Of a stretch of 64,000 bases of DNA, positions 50,351 through 58,838 are shown piece after piece; the first letter of the stretch is position 1; each line of letters begins with the position of its first letter. The notes under the pieces were generated by a model that saw only the letters and a list, made by a program, of their open reading frames with translations, ran no database searches and was not told where the DNA came from. The translations under genes were made by a program, and so were the position numbers. Source of the DNA: Leucobacter aridicollis (lineage in GTDB: Bacteria > Actinomycetota > Actinomycetes > Actinomycetales > Microbacteriaceae); the NCBI RefSeq assembly GCF_024399335.1, contig NZ_CP075339.1, positions 2,046,001 through 2,110,000 of the forward strand, in the 5' to 3' direction.

Positions 50351-51379
50351 GCACCAGTACAGCTTGCGGTTGCCCATTTCCTCAAGTTTGATATTCGCAC
50401 CGCAGCGTTTGCACGGCGTCCCCTCAAGCTTGTACACCCAGTGCCGCTCGTCGCGGTCGACAAGCGCCTTCTGGTACGCGGCACCGGCAAGCCCGTCAAT
50501 GGTGATCATCTGGCCAACAGTGATGCCGATCTCGAGCAGGTGAGCCCAGTCGTCCCAGAGCTCCTCGAGTACTGCACGGTCAAGAGTGTTCGCTGGGGTG
50601 TGCGGATCAAGCTCAGCACGGAACAACATCTCGGCGCGGTACACGTTCCCGATGCCCGCGACCACCGATTGATCCATGAGGACGAGCCCGATCGCGGTCT
50701 TCTTCTTACCCGCACGCTCCACAAACCGTTGACGCTCAGCCGGCCCGTCAGCGTTCGCCGGGTCTGGCCCGAGCCGCTGGATCACCCTCTCGACCTCCGC
50801 TGGACTCAGCACCTCGCAGGCGGTCGGCCCGCGGAGGTCAGCGCAGACAGTGTCGTTGAGTAGCCGAACCCTCACAGCGCCGACAGGCTCCGGCGGAAAC
50901 GATTCGAGCAGGTCGCCCTCTTTGTCTGCCTCGGCCATGCGAACCCGCGTGCGCCGGGGCGCACCGATTGACGTCACCGAATCCTCGCCGAGGCTGTCAA
51001 CAGGCGTGTCTCCCACGGTCCGCTCGGCGGCGCGCAACGCATCGCTTCCTCTGGTGCCGCTGCCGACGTGCTCACCGGTTTGGCCAAGCTTCGAATGGCC
51101 CGGCGTCTGGCCATGAATCTGAATCGACGGATCGACCTTTACTTCACCCGAGAAGTCCCACGCGCCGTAGATACCGAGGTGGATCCGTAGCCACAGGTCG
51201 CCCTCGAACTCGAGGAACATCTGTTTGCCGACCGCTCGGGCGTCAAGCATCTTGCGCCCGTCAAGCTCGGCTGCACCCTCGACGAAACGCCCTTGTGGGC
51301 TCGACACCTCGGGCGTCGTGCCCACAAAGTTCGCCGAAAACTGCCGCGCGATTCGGTGTACGGAGTGACCCTCAGGCAT
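50333..51379 (-). CDS. Fpg/Nei-family DNA glycosylase (endonuclease VIII-like) with a central insertion
   Basis: The 348-residue protein starts MPEGHSVHRIARQF, so the catalytic Pro2 and Glu3 of the Fpg/Nei family are in place. The helix-two-turn-helix region (VVAGIGNVYRAEMLF) and a C-terminal zinc finger with CKRCG and WCPGC are present. It excises oxidised bases and cuts the DNA strand. The family is usually about 270 residues; here about 75 extra polar residues (about 90-165) follow WDFSGEVKVDPSIQIHG. The gene is 2 bp after rpiB and probably cotranscribed with it. Its stop codon lies within the 24-bp repeat array. Confidence 0.92.
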   Translation of the reverse strand: MPEGHSVHRIARQFSANFVGTTPEVSSPQGRFVEGAAELDGRKMLDARAVGKQMFLEFEGDLWLRIHLGIYGAWDFSGEVKVDPSIQIHGQTPGHSKLGQTGEHVGSGTRGSDALRAAERTVGDTPVDSLGEDSVTSIGAPRRTRVRMAEADKEGDLLESFPPEPVGAVRVRLLNDTVCADLRGPTACEVLSPAEVERVIQRLGPDPANADGPAERQRFVERAGKKKTAIGLVLMDQSVVAGIGNVYRAEMLFRAELDPHTPANTLDRAVLEELWDDWAHLLEIGITVGQMITIDGLAGAAYQKALVDRDERHWVYKLEGTPCKRCGANIKLEEMGNRKLYWCPGCQT

Positions 51380-51381
51380 CG

Positions 51382-51873
51382 TTAGAGGCTGTCAACCTGC
51401 TTGCCGGCGATCGCCCCGGTCTGCTCGTACTCGCCGAGCTGACCGATGCGACGCACGTGGCGCTCGTCCCCCGGGAACGGGGTGTCGATAAACAGGTCGA
51501 TGAACTTGATCGCATCGGCGACGTCGTGCTGGCGCGCACCGATAGAGATCACGTTCGCGTTATTGTGCTCGCGCGCGAGCGTCGCAGTTGACTCGTTCCA
51601 CACGAGGGCTGCGCGGATGCCCTGAACCTTGTTCGCCGCCATCTGCTCACCGTTGCCAGAACCGCCGAACACGACACCGAGCGCCGCAACACCGTCGCGC
51701 TCATCCCGCGCGACCCCAAGGGCGGCGTTGATGCAGAACGACGGGTAGTCGTCGAGCGCGTCATATTCTGCGGGCCCGTGGTCGATCACCTCAAATCCGC
51801 GATCGCGCAGGTGCTGCTGCAGCTGCTGACTGAACTCGAGGCCGGCATGGTCCGTGGCAACGTGAATACGCAT
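51382..51873 (-). CDS. rpiB: Ribose-5-phosphate isomerase B
   Basis: The 163-residue protein has the RpiB/LacAB motifs: HVATDHAGLEFSQQL, YPSFCINAALGVA, VVFGGSGNGEQMAANKV and AREHNNANVISIGAR. It interconverts ribose 5-phosphate and ribulose 5-phosphate. The start ATG 51873 is 10 bp after the DsbA-like gene; upstream in-frame codons belong to that gene's overlap. The order oxidoreductase-rpiB-nei matches Rv2466c-Rv2465c-Rv2464c of Mycobacterium tuberculosis. Confidence 0.95.
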   Translation of the reverse strand: MRIHVATDHAGLEFSQQLQQHLRDRGFEVIDHGPAEYDALDDYPSFCINAALGVARDERDGVAALGVVFGGSGNGEQMAANKVQGIRAALVWNESTATLAREHNNANVISIGARQHDVADAIKFIDLFIDTPFPGDERHVRRIGQLGEYEQTGAIAGKQVDSL

Positions 51874-51883
51874 AAGGCTAAGC

Positions 51884-52504
51884 CTAGCCAAACTGCGGGC
51901 CGACGGTGCGCCCACGCTTGAGCTCGTAGAACCCGGGCACGCTGGCGGCCGCCGCAATCCCGTCCCAGAGCCGCAACGCCATCTCGCCCGTCGGGGCAGG
52001 TGAGACAACCGGCCCGAAGAAGGCGACTCCGTCAATCGAGATAATCGGCACCCCAACGTCGGGGCCCGCGATGTCGAGCGCATGCGTCGTATTTGCGCGC
52101 AGTTTCTCGTCACTTGCCTCCGAGTCGGCGGCGGCTGCGAGGCTCACGTCGAGCCCAACTGCTTCGAGAGCCTCGGCAAGAATTGCGTCGGAATCCGTGC
52201 GTCCCCCTGGGTGCACACGAGTACCGATCTCGGTGTAGAGCCTGCCGACAACGGCGTCGCCCTCGGCCCCTTCCCCCACCGCAACGCGGGCCGCCTCGAC
52301 GACGCGGCCGAACCGATGCCCCGTCGCGTGATGCTCAGCGTGCGAGTCATTGGCCTTGCCTTCGTTGATAATCTTCAGGCTGATCGGGTTCCAGACAATG
52401 TTGAAGCCGCGGGCCTCTGAGACTTCATGTGCCCAGCGGCTGGTCATCCAGCACCAGGGGCAGATCGGATCGAAGTAGAACTCAATTCTCGGCGAATTTC
52501 CCAT
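51884..52504 (-). CDS. DsbA-family oxidoreductase, Rv2466c-like (mycothiol-dependent nitroreductase type)
   Basis: The 206-residue thioredoxin-fold protein has the active site DPICPWCWMTSRW (CPWC) at the N-terminus, a helical insertion, and the cis-Pro loop GVPIISIDGVAFFGPVVSP. CPWC and the gene order before rpiB match the Rv2466c family, which uses mycothiol and in mycobacteria activates nitro-aromatic drugs. The ATG at 52504 is six bases after a TAGAAT box on the coding strand. It leads the three-gene repair/redox operon. Confidence 0.92.
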   Translation of the reverse strand: MGNSPRIEFYFDPICPWCWMTSRWAHEVSEARGFNIVWNPISLKIINEGKANDSHAEHHATGHRFGRVVEAARVAVGEGAEGDAVVGRLYTEIGTRVHPGGRTDSDAILAEALEAVGLDVSLAAAADSEASDEKLRANTTHALDIAGPDVGVPIISIDGVAFFGPVVSPAPTGEMALRLWDGIAAAASVPGFYELKRGRTVGPQFG

Positions 52505-52510
52505 GTCCTG

Positions 52511-52516
52511 ATTCTA
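52511..52516 (-). promoter_or_regulatory. -10 box TAGAAT of the DsbA-like-rpiB-nei operon, leaderless geometry
   Basis: On the minus strand TAGAAT is followed by CAGGAC (6 nt) and the ATG at 52504. Confidence 0.65.
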
Positions 52517-52572
52517 GGCTGTCTGGAGGAGCTAGCACTCCAATCACTATCCGAACAGCCAGAGGGGGCCGT

Positions 52573-53259
52573 GTGGAAATTTGGGACTGGGTGACGAACG
52601 CTATCGAGGCCTTCGCGCTCGCCACCGTGGAGTCCCCATGGGTTCTGCTCGTCGTTTTGGCGCTGTGCATAATCGACGCAATATTCCCTCCGGTTCCCTC
52701 GGAATCGGTGATCATCGCTGTCGCAACCGTCGTTGTCACGGATCATCCGCAGACGCTCTGGCTGCTCGGCGTCATTGCAGCGGTCGGGGCGTTCGCTGGC
52801 GACCAGATGGTGTATTGGATTGGGCGGAAGGTTGGAGCACGAAACCCGAAGTGGCTGAGCGGTAAGCGTGCACAACGCACTCTCGGCTGGGCGCGGCGCG
52901 CGATCCGCCGCAGCGGACCGATCCTCATCATGACGGGCCGATTTATTCCCGTCGGGCGCACAGCGGTCAACTTGGCGGCAGGCACGACAAGGTACCCGGC
53001 GTGGAAGTTCACGATCGCGGCGGCGTTTGCCGCGGTCTTCTGGGCGGCCTATTCGATCGCGATCGGCGCCATCTTCGGAAACATTTTCGGAAGCCACCCG
53101 ATCCTCGCGCTGCTGCTCGGGCTCGTCACCGCGTTCGTCATTGGGCTGCTCGTTGAATTCATCTCGACACGGATCGGGCGCCGGATCCAAACCCGGCGCA
53201 TGGCGGCCTTCCGTGCGTCGTGGGCCGAGAACAGGGAGTCGGCACACACAGGAGGCTAG
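52573..53259 (+). CDS. DedA-family membrane protein
   Basis: The 228-residue protein has five to six membrane helices and DedA motifs: IDAIFPPVPSESVIIAVATV, AFAGDQMVYWIGRKVGAR, and the Arg-containing GRFIPVGRTAVNLAAGTTRYPAWKF. DedA proteins are probably lipid scramblases or undecaprenyl-phosphate transporters dependent on proton motive force. The start is GTG 52573, with GAGGGGG just upstream. It is divergent from the DsbA-like operon. A dispersed hairpin element follows. Confidence 0.92.
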   Translation: MEIWDWVTNAIEAFALATVESPWVLLVVLALCIIDAIFPPVPSESVIIAVATVVVTDHPQTLWLLGVIAAVGAFAGDQMVYWIGRKVGARNPKWLSGKRAQRTLGWARRAIRRSGPILIMTGRFIPVGRTAVNLAAGTTRYPAWKFTIAAAFAAVFWAAYSIAIGAIFGNIFGSHPILALLLGLVTAFVIGLLVEFISTRIGRRIQTRRMAAFRASWAENRESAHTGG

Positions 53260-53305
53260 CCGTGGCGTCTCGGGTGCGGCTCGGGGCTACGGTGCCTCCC
53301 CGAGG

Positions 53306-53352
53306 TGGCAGTTGTGGTCGCCTCAGCCAGCGCCAACCGACCACAACTGCCA
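53306..53352. repeat. Dispersed hairpin element, copy 2 (perfect arms)
   Basis: TGGCAGTTGTGGTCG (53306-53320) and CGACCACAACTGCCA (53338-53352) are exact reverse complements around a 17-nt centre. Length and arm sequence match the element at 21262-21308. It lies between the convergent dedA and aldo/keto reductase genes. Confidence 0.9.
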
Positions 53353-53449
53353 ACTCAAGCGGGAGTGCAGGCGTCGACCAGGGCCCAGCTTGAGGTCCGG
53401 TTCGGGGCAGCGATTCCTCAGCTGCCTGGCCTCCTGACCGGTGCTAAAG

Positions 53450-54412
53450 CTAGGCGCCCGCTGCGGGCGCTGGGAAGAGCGCCTCGATCTGCGCGATCTG
53501 CTCGGGAGTCGGCCTGAACGCCTCCCCCGCGGCAGCGTTCTGTCGCACCTGATCCGGCGTCGTCGCCCCAGCGATGACACTCGAGATTGGCTCGTGAGTG
53601 AGCAGCCAGCCAAAGGTTGCCTCGAGCATTGACACATTCCATTCGTCGCAGAGCGCACGGTAGGCGTCGAGCGCATCCCAATTGGCGCCCTCAGCAACAT
53701 GTGCCCGCTGGCGCATAATTCGGGAGTCTGCCGGGAAGTGGTCGCGTGTGAACTTGCCAGTGAGCAGGCCGTTCGCGAGCGGGAAGAACGGGAGCAGCCC
53801 GAGGCCCAGCCTGCGGGCCGCCGGCGTGACCGAAATGTCGGCATCCCGGTTCACGAGGCTGAGCTCGTTCTGAGCGGTGACAAACGCTGTCACCCCGAGC
53901 TCGGCCGCGACCCGCGCGGCCTCGTCCATCTGCTCGGCAGAAAAGTTCGAGTGTCCGATAGCGAGCACCTTACCTTTGCGCACGAGTTCGTCGAGAGCGC
54001 TCAGTGTCTCAGCGATGGGCGTGGATTCGTCGGGCATATGCAGCTGGTACAGGTCGATCCGATCGGTCTGCAAGCGCGACAGCGAACCCTCGATTGACGC
54101 CCGAATAAACTCCCGCGAGCCCCGCGATCCGGCATACGGCGCGCCCGACTCCGGGTACCCGAACTTCGTCGCGAGCACAATCTCGTCGCGGCGACCTGCG
54201 AGCGCGTGCCCCATCATCTCCTCGCTCCTACCAAACGAATAGCCGTAGAGGTCGGCCGTGTCGAACAGCGTGATTCCTGCGTCGATGGCGGCGTGAATGA
54301 CGGCGTCGGTGCCCTCCTGATGTTCGGTCTGGGAGCCGGGGCGACCAAAGTTGTTGCAGCCGAGGCCTGTCGCAGAGACGACTATTGACGAGCTTCCGAG
54401 TTCACGAGTCAT
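53450..54412 (-). CDS. Aldo/keto reductase
   Basis: The 320-residue TIM-barrel NADPH reductase has the AKR features VVSATGLGCNNFGRPG, the catalytic-site region DTADLYGYSFGRSEEMMGHAL (Asp, Tyr), the Lys in VLATKFGYPE, DLYQLHMPDESTP, and cofactor-binding ATTPDQVRQNAAA. It reduces an unknown carbonyl. ATG 54412 lies six bases after TATGGT on the coding strand. It converges on dedA and is divergent from pepN. Confidence 0.9.
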   Translation of the reverse strand: MTRELGSSSIVVSATGLGCNNFGRPGSQTEHQEGTDAVIHAAIDAGITLFDTADLYGYSFGRSEEMMGHALAGRRDEIVLATKFGYPESGAPYAGSRGSREFIRASIEGSLSRLQTDRIDLYQLHMPDESTPIAETLSALDELVRKGKVLAIGHSNFSAEQMDEAARVAAELGVTAFVTAQNELSLVNRDADISVTPAARRLGLGLLPFFPLANGLLTGKFTRDHFPADSRIMRQRAHVAEGANWDALDAYRALCDEWNVSMLEATFGWLLTHEPISSVIAGATTPDQVRQNAAAGEAFRPTPEQIAQIEALFPAPAAGA

Positions 54413-54418
54413 GGACCC

Positions 54419-54424
54419 ACCATA
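54419..54424 (-). promoter_or_regulatory. -10 box TATGGT of the aldo/keto reductase gene, leaderless geometry
   Basis: On the minus strand TATGGT is followed by GGGTCC (6 nt) and the ATG at 54412. Confidence 0.6.
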
Positions 54425-54502
54425 TTTCGTCAGCTGTCTCATTGGCTACGGGATTAGGCTTAAGCCATTCACTGATAGTTCTTACTTTGCACAAGGAGTA
54501 CC

Positions 54503-57088
54503 GTGCCAGGAACAAACCTCACCCGCGTCGAAGCTCAGGAGCGGGCAAGCATTGTCACGAGCCACAGCTACGAGGTCGCGCTCGACCTCACGACGGGCCC
54601 CGAGACCTTCGCAGCCGACACCACCGTACGCTTCGATGCGACCGCTGGAGCAGCGACCTTCATCGACGTCATCGCTGACTCGGTCGAGTCGATCGAGCTG
54701 AACGGGGCCGCGCTTGACCCGGCCGAGCTGTTCGCCGACTCACGCATTCAGCTGCCCGGCCTCGCGGCGGAGAATACGCTGCGCATCCGCTCGACGATGC
54801 GCTACATGAACACTGGCGAGGGCCTGCACCGCTTCGAGGATCCGGCTGACGGCGAGGTCTACCTGTACTCGCAGTTCGAGGTGCCCGACTCGCGCCGCAT
54901 GTTCCCGGTCTTCGAGCAGCCTGACCTCAAGGCAACGTTCCAGTTCACGATCACCGCGCCAGCGCGCTGGAAGGTCGTCTCGAACCAGCCGACGCCCGAG
55001 CCCACCCCTGCGGGCACGAAAGCGCAGGCGCAGGGCGCCGACTGGGTCGAGCAGGACATCGCGACCTGGACGTTCGGCAAGACCCCGGTCATGTCGAGCT
55101 ACATCACGGCGCTCATCGCGGGCCCGTACCGCGAGGTCCGCGGCGAGCTTACGAGCACCGATGGCCGCATCATTCCCCTCGGCGTGTTCTGCCGCGAGTC
55201 GCTCGCACCGTACCTCGACGCGGAGTACATCTTCGACAAGACCCGCGAGGGCTTCAAGTTCTTCGAGACCGAGTTCGACTACCCGTACCCGTTCGACAAG
55301 TACGACCAGCTCTTCGTGCCCGAGTACAACATGGGCGCGATGGAGAACATTGGCGCGGTGACCTTCACCGAGGCGTATGTCTTCCGCAGCCAGGTGACCG
55401 ACGCGATGCGTGAGCGCCGCGTCGTCACGATCCTGCACGAGCTCGCCCACATGTGGTTCGGTGACCTCGTGACGATGCGCTGGTGGAACGACCTGTGGCT
55501 CAACGAGTCCTTCGCCGAGTACATGTCTGTGCTCGCGACCGCGGAGGCGACCGAGTGGACAGGGAGCTGGACGACGTTCGTTGGTTCCGAGAAGTCGTGG
55601 GCGTACCGTCAGGATCAGCTCCCGTCGACGCACCCGATCGTCGCCCCCATTCGTGACCTCGAAGATGTGCTCGTGAACTTCGACGGCATCACCTACGCGA
55701 AGGGTGCCTCGGTGCTCAAGCAGCTCGTCGCTTGGGTTGGCCGCGAGCCGTTCATGCAGGGCGTGCACGACTACTTCGTGAAGCACAACCACTCGAACAC
55801 CGAGCTGCCCGACCTCATGGTTGAGCTTGAGGCGCGCAGCGGCCGCGACCTGAGCGACTGGACGAAGAAGTGGCTCGAGACCGCGGGCGTGAACACGCTC
55901 ACCCCTGAGTTCACTGTTGACGCGGACGGAAAGTTCGCTTCGTTTGCGATCAAGCAGACCGCAGCCGCCGATTACCCGACGATCCGCCCGCACCGCATCG
56001 CCGTGGGCCTCTACGCGGAGCAGAGCGGCAAGCTCGTGCGCGTCAAGCGTCTGGAGCTCGACGTCGACGGCCCCGCGACCGAGGTGCCCGAGCTCGTGGG
56101 CACACAGCAGCCAGCGCTCGTGCTGCTGAACGACGAGGATCTCTCATACGCGAAGATCCGCTTCGACGAACGCTCACTCGAGACTGTCAGCACGCAGCTT
56201 GGCCAGATCGAGGATTCGCTCGCGCGCTCGCTCGTCTGGGGATCGCTCTGGGATGCTACCCGCGACGGCGAGTTCCCCGCGAGCCGCTTCGTCGACATCG
56301 TGCTCGAGCATGTCGCAGGTGAGACAAACTCGACAGTGCTGCGCACAGTGATCCAGCAGCTCGTGCTCTCGGCGTCGAGCTACGTCGCTCCAGCGAAGCG
56401 GGAGGCAACCCTCACGAAGGTTGCCGATGCCCTCTGGCAGCTCGCGCTCGAAGCCGAAGCCGGCTCTGACAACCAGTTCCAGTTTGTGAAGGCGTTCGCG
56501 AGCCTCGCTGGCACCGACGCACAGCTGGATCAGGTGCTCGCCCTACTCGAGGAGCGCACCCCGCTCACCGGGCTCGACATCGACACTGACCTCGGCTGGG
56601 AACTCCTCATCTCGCTCGCTGCAGGAGGTCGCGCGACAGGCGCGGAGATCGACGCAGCGCTCGCTGACGACCGGACGGCGACTGGCAACCAGTCGGCAGC
56701 ACACGCGCGCGCCGCGCTTCCGACAGCCGACGACAAGGCCGCAGCTTGGGCGTCGGTGTGGACAGAAGCTGGCAAGCCGAACGCGATCGTCCGCGCGACG
56801 GGCCTCGGGTTCCTGCGCGCGCAGGATCGTGGGCTGCTCGCACCGTACGTCGAGCGCTTCTTCGCAGAGCTTCTTCCCGTGTGGGAATCACGCAGCTACG
56901 CGATCGCCGAGGAGCTCATCGACGGCTTCTACCCCTCGCCCCTCGCGAACGAGGAGTTGCGCGCAGCGACTGCGGCCTGGCTTGAGGCAAACCCAGAAGC
57001 ACCCGCAGCGCTTCGCCGCCTCATTGTCGAGCACCTTGCAGGCGTCGAGCGGGCACTCGTTGCCCAGGCGGCCGACGCGAGGGCCTAA
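54503..57088 (+). CDS. pepN: Aminopeptidase N (M1 family)
   Basis: The 861-residue M1 metallopeptidase has the substrate motif YNMGAMENIGAVTF (GAMEN), the zinc site TILHELAHMWFGDLVTM (HEXXH) with the third ligand Glu in WLNESFAEYM, and a C-terminal helical domain. It removes N-terminal residues from peptides in the cytoplasm. The GTG at 54503 follows AAGGAGTACC. Its TAA stop overlaps the mscS ATG (TAATG), and glbO overlaps in turn, forming a three-gene operon. Confidence 0.96.
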   Translation: MPGTNLTRVEAQERASIVTSHSYEVALDLTTGPETFAADTTVRFDATAGAATFIDVIADSVESIELNGAALDPAELFADSRIQLPGLAAENTLRIRSTMRYMNTGEGLHRFEDPADGEVYLYSQFEVPDSRRMFPVFEQPDLKATFQFTITAPARWKVVSNQPTPEPTPAGTKAQAQGADWVEQDIATWTFGKTPVMSSYITALIAGPYREVRGELTSTDGRIIPLGVFCRESLAPYLDAEYIFDKTREGFKFFETEFDYPYPFDKYDQLFVPEYNMGAMENIGAVTFTEAYVFRSQVTDAMRERRVVTILHELAHMWFGDLVTMRWWNDLWLNESFAEYMSVLATAEATEWTGSWTTFVGSEKSWAYRQDQLPSTHPIVAPIRDLEDVLVNFDGITYAKGASVLKQLVAWVGREPFMQGVHDYFVKHNHSNTELPDLMVELEARSGRDLSDWTKKWLETAGVNTLTPEFTVDADGKFASFAIKQTAAADYPTIRPHRIAVGLYAEQSGKLVRVKRLELDVDGPATEVPELVGTQQPALVLLNDEDLSYAKIRFDERSLETVSTQLGQIEDSLARSLVWGSLWDATRDGEFPASRFVDIVLEHVAGETNSTVLRTVIQQLVLSASSYVAPAKREATLTKVADALWQLALEAEAGSDNQFQFVKAFASLAGTDAQLDQVLALLEERTPLTGLDIDTDLGWELLISLAAGGRATGAEIDAALADDRTATGNQSAAHARAALPTADDKAAAWASVWTEAGKPNAIVRATGLGFLRAQDRGLLAPYVERFFAELLPVWESRSYAIAEELIDGFYPSPLANEELRAATAAWLEANPEAPAALRRLIVEHLAGVERALVAQAADARA

Positions 57089-58026
57089 TGTTCGCTCTGA
57101 CGACGGATGGCGGAGACGTCACCGAGGAAGTCACGGAGGCCGTTAGCTCGGCCTTCGTGACCTTCCTGGAGACGTGGCAGACGCCACTCTGGATCGCCCT
57201 CATAGTCGTGCTCGCGGTTCTCGCGAACTGGCTGCTACGGCGTCTCCTGAACCGGACTGTCACGCAGATCGTCCGCGGCGTCAAACGCTCGCAAAACGTC
57301 GATACAACGTCTGAGATGCGCGCAGCGCCCTACATTCATGCGAGGGCAGTGCAGCGCACCAGGACGCTCGGATCCGTCGGGCGCGCGATCCTGACGTGGA
57401 CGATCTCCGTCATCGCTATCATCCTGATCCTTGGCCGGCTCGGCGTCGATCTCGGCGCCGTGCTCACCTCGGCTGGTATCGTCGCCGCTGGTTTGGCGTT
57501 TGGTGCGCAAAACGTCGTCAAAGACGTGCTCAACGGCATCTTCATGGTGTTCGAGGACCAGCTTGGTGTTGGCGACCTCATCACCGTCGGGGAGATCACC
57601 GGCACCGTTGAGGAAGTTGGAATCCGTGTAACGCAGGTGCGCGCACTCGACGGAACGCTCTGGTTCATTCGCAATGGCGAAGTACTCACCCTCGGCAACT
57701 CATCGCAGGGCTGGGGGCGCGCCCTCATCGATGTCACCGTCGATGCGAACCAGGATCTCGCGCACGTCTCAGACGTGGCCCTCGACGCTGCACGAGAGCT
57801 CCTCACATCGGAGCGGTTCGCTCGTAAGGTGACCGGGGATCCTGAAGTATGGGGTCTCGAGAGCGTGTTCGGGGATCGCGCGACGCTCCGCATGGCGGTG
57901 CGCACTCGCCCGGAGGCGCAGTGGGAAGTTCAGCGCGGTATTCGCGCTGCTCTCCGCCGGAAGTTCGCAGACGAGGGAATTAAGCTGGCTGACGAACTGC
58001 CACGCCTACAGCAGGGAGAGATGTGA
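57088..58026 (+). CDS. Mechanosensitive ion channel (MscS family)
   Basis: The 312-residue protein has an N-terminal helix (PLWIALIVVLAVLANWLL), further helices TWTISVIAIILILGRLGVDLGAVLTSAG, the pore helix AAGLAFGAQNVVKDVLNGIFMVFEDQ and the beta domain starting GDLITVGEITGTVEEVGIRVTQVR. It opens under membrane tension. The ATG overlaps the pepN stop. Its stop overlaps the globin GTG. Confidence 0.93.
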   Translation: MFALTTDGGDVTEEVTEAVSSAFVTFLETWQTPLWIALIVVLAVLANWLLRRLLNRTVTQIVRGVKRSQNVDTTSEMRAAPYIHARAVQRTRTLGSVGRAILTWTISVIAIILILGRLGVDLGAVLTSAGIVAAGLAFGAQNVVKDVLNGIFMVFEDQLGVGDLITVGEITGTVEEVGIRVTQVRALDGTLWFIRNGEVLTLGNSSQGWGRALIDVTVDANQDLAHVSDVALDAARELLTSERFARKVTGDPEVWGLESVFGDRATLRMAVRTRPEAQWEVQRGIRAALRRKFADEGIKLADELPRLQQGEM

Positions 58027-58511
58027 CACACGACAACTCGGCCTCAGACTCGACGCCGACAGGCGCTGCCGGATCCGGCAGCGAGCCGCCGGCACCGCGG
58101 CTGACGCTCCGCGCTGGCGAGACTGGCCACGCGGTCACCGACACCGTGTGGGCGCAGGTCGGCGGAACCGAGACGTTTGAGCGCATCGCCACCGCCTTTT
58201 ACCGGGGCATTCGTGAGGACGAGGTGCTCGCGCCAATGTACCCGCAGGACGACTGGGAGGGAGCGACCTGGCGCATTCAGGCGTTCCTGGAACAGTATTG
58301 GGGCGGGCCATCCGCGTACCAAGAGGAGCGCGGGCACCCTCGCCTGCGCATGCGGCACGCGCCATTTCCCGTCACTCCTGACGCGAAGGAGCGCTGGCTC
58401 ACGCACATGCACGCTGCGCTCGACGAGGTCCAGCTCCCACCGATGCATGACGCGGCGTTCCGCGACTACATTGAGCGCGCCGCGCTCGCCATGGTAAACC
58501 GCTTCGAGTAG
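58023..58511 (+). CDS. glbO: Group II truncated haemoglobin (GlbO-like)
   Basis: The 162-residue protein carries about 40 extra polar residues, then a truncated-globin fold: VGGTETFERIATAFYRGIRED (Tyr of helix B), LAPMYPQDDWEGA, FLEQYWGGPSAYQEERGHPRLRMRHAPF with proximal His, and KERWLTHMHAALDEV with the group II Trp at G8. It binds O2 or NO. Translation is coupled to mscS (GTGA). The same gene pair, pepN near glbO, is known from other actinobacteria including mycobacteria. Confidence 0.93.
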   Translation: MTHDNSASDSTPTGAAGSGSEPPAPRLTLRAGETGHAVTDTVWAQVGGTETFERIATAFYRGIREDEVLAPMYPQDDWEGATWRIQAFLEQYWGGPSAYQEERGHPRLRMRHAPFPVTPDAKERWLTHMHAALDEVQLPPMHDAAFRDYIERAALAMVNRFE

Positions 58512-58541
58512 CGGCGGCCGCCCTACGCGCCCTCTGCTCCC

Positions 58542-58838
58542 CTAGGCGCCCGCCGCTATCTCCCGCAGCGCGGCGACGTGATCTGCGAATGCTTTCGTGC
58601 CCTTCTTGCTCGCGGCAACCCACGTCCGGGGGCGGTTCGCGACGTATCCCTTCGTGACGCGGAGGTACCCCTCGCCATCGAGGTGGGCGATCGCTTTACT
58701 GAGCTGCGAGTCTCCAACGTCGAGCAGCGCGCTGAGGGTCGAGAAATCAGCTTCAGTCGTTGAGCCCAGGGCGGCCATAAGGGAGAACCGCACCGGGGTC
58801 TGAAACGCCGGATTCAACCGGTGCAGGGGGTGCGTCAT
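58542..58838 (-). CDS. Small winged-helix transcriptional regulator
   Basis: The 98-residue protein is one winged helix: LNPAFQTPVRFSLMAAL, the recognition region DFSTLSALLDVGDSQLSKAIAHL, and a wing with GYVANRPRTWVAASKKG. It resembles the short DNA-binding proteins (HTH_34/MarR-like) that pair with membrane proteins in actinobacteria. Its ATG overlaps the stop of the membrane protein gene (4 bp), so it is the second gene of a two-gene operon. It is the obvious ligand for the 18-bp palindrome at the operon promoter, giving negative autoregulation (inference). Confidence 0.87.
   Translation of the reverse strand: MTHPLHRLNPAFQTPVRFSLMAALGSTTEADFSTLSALLDVGDSQLSKAIAHLDGEGYLRVTKGYVANRPRTWVAASKKGTKAFADHVAALREIAAGA

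Noticed and set aside
54740..55993. A 417-codon open frame on the minus strand inside pepN
   Set aside because: It lies entirely opposite the zinc-site region of pepN, is rich in Arg/His/Val repeats typical of an antisense frame, and has no family motif.
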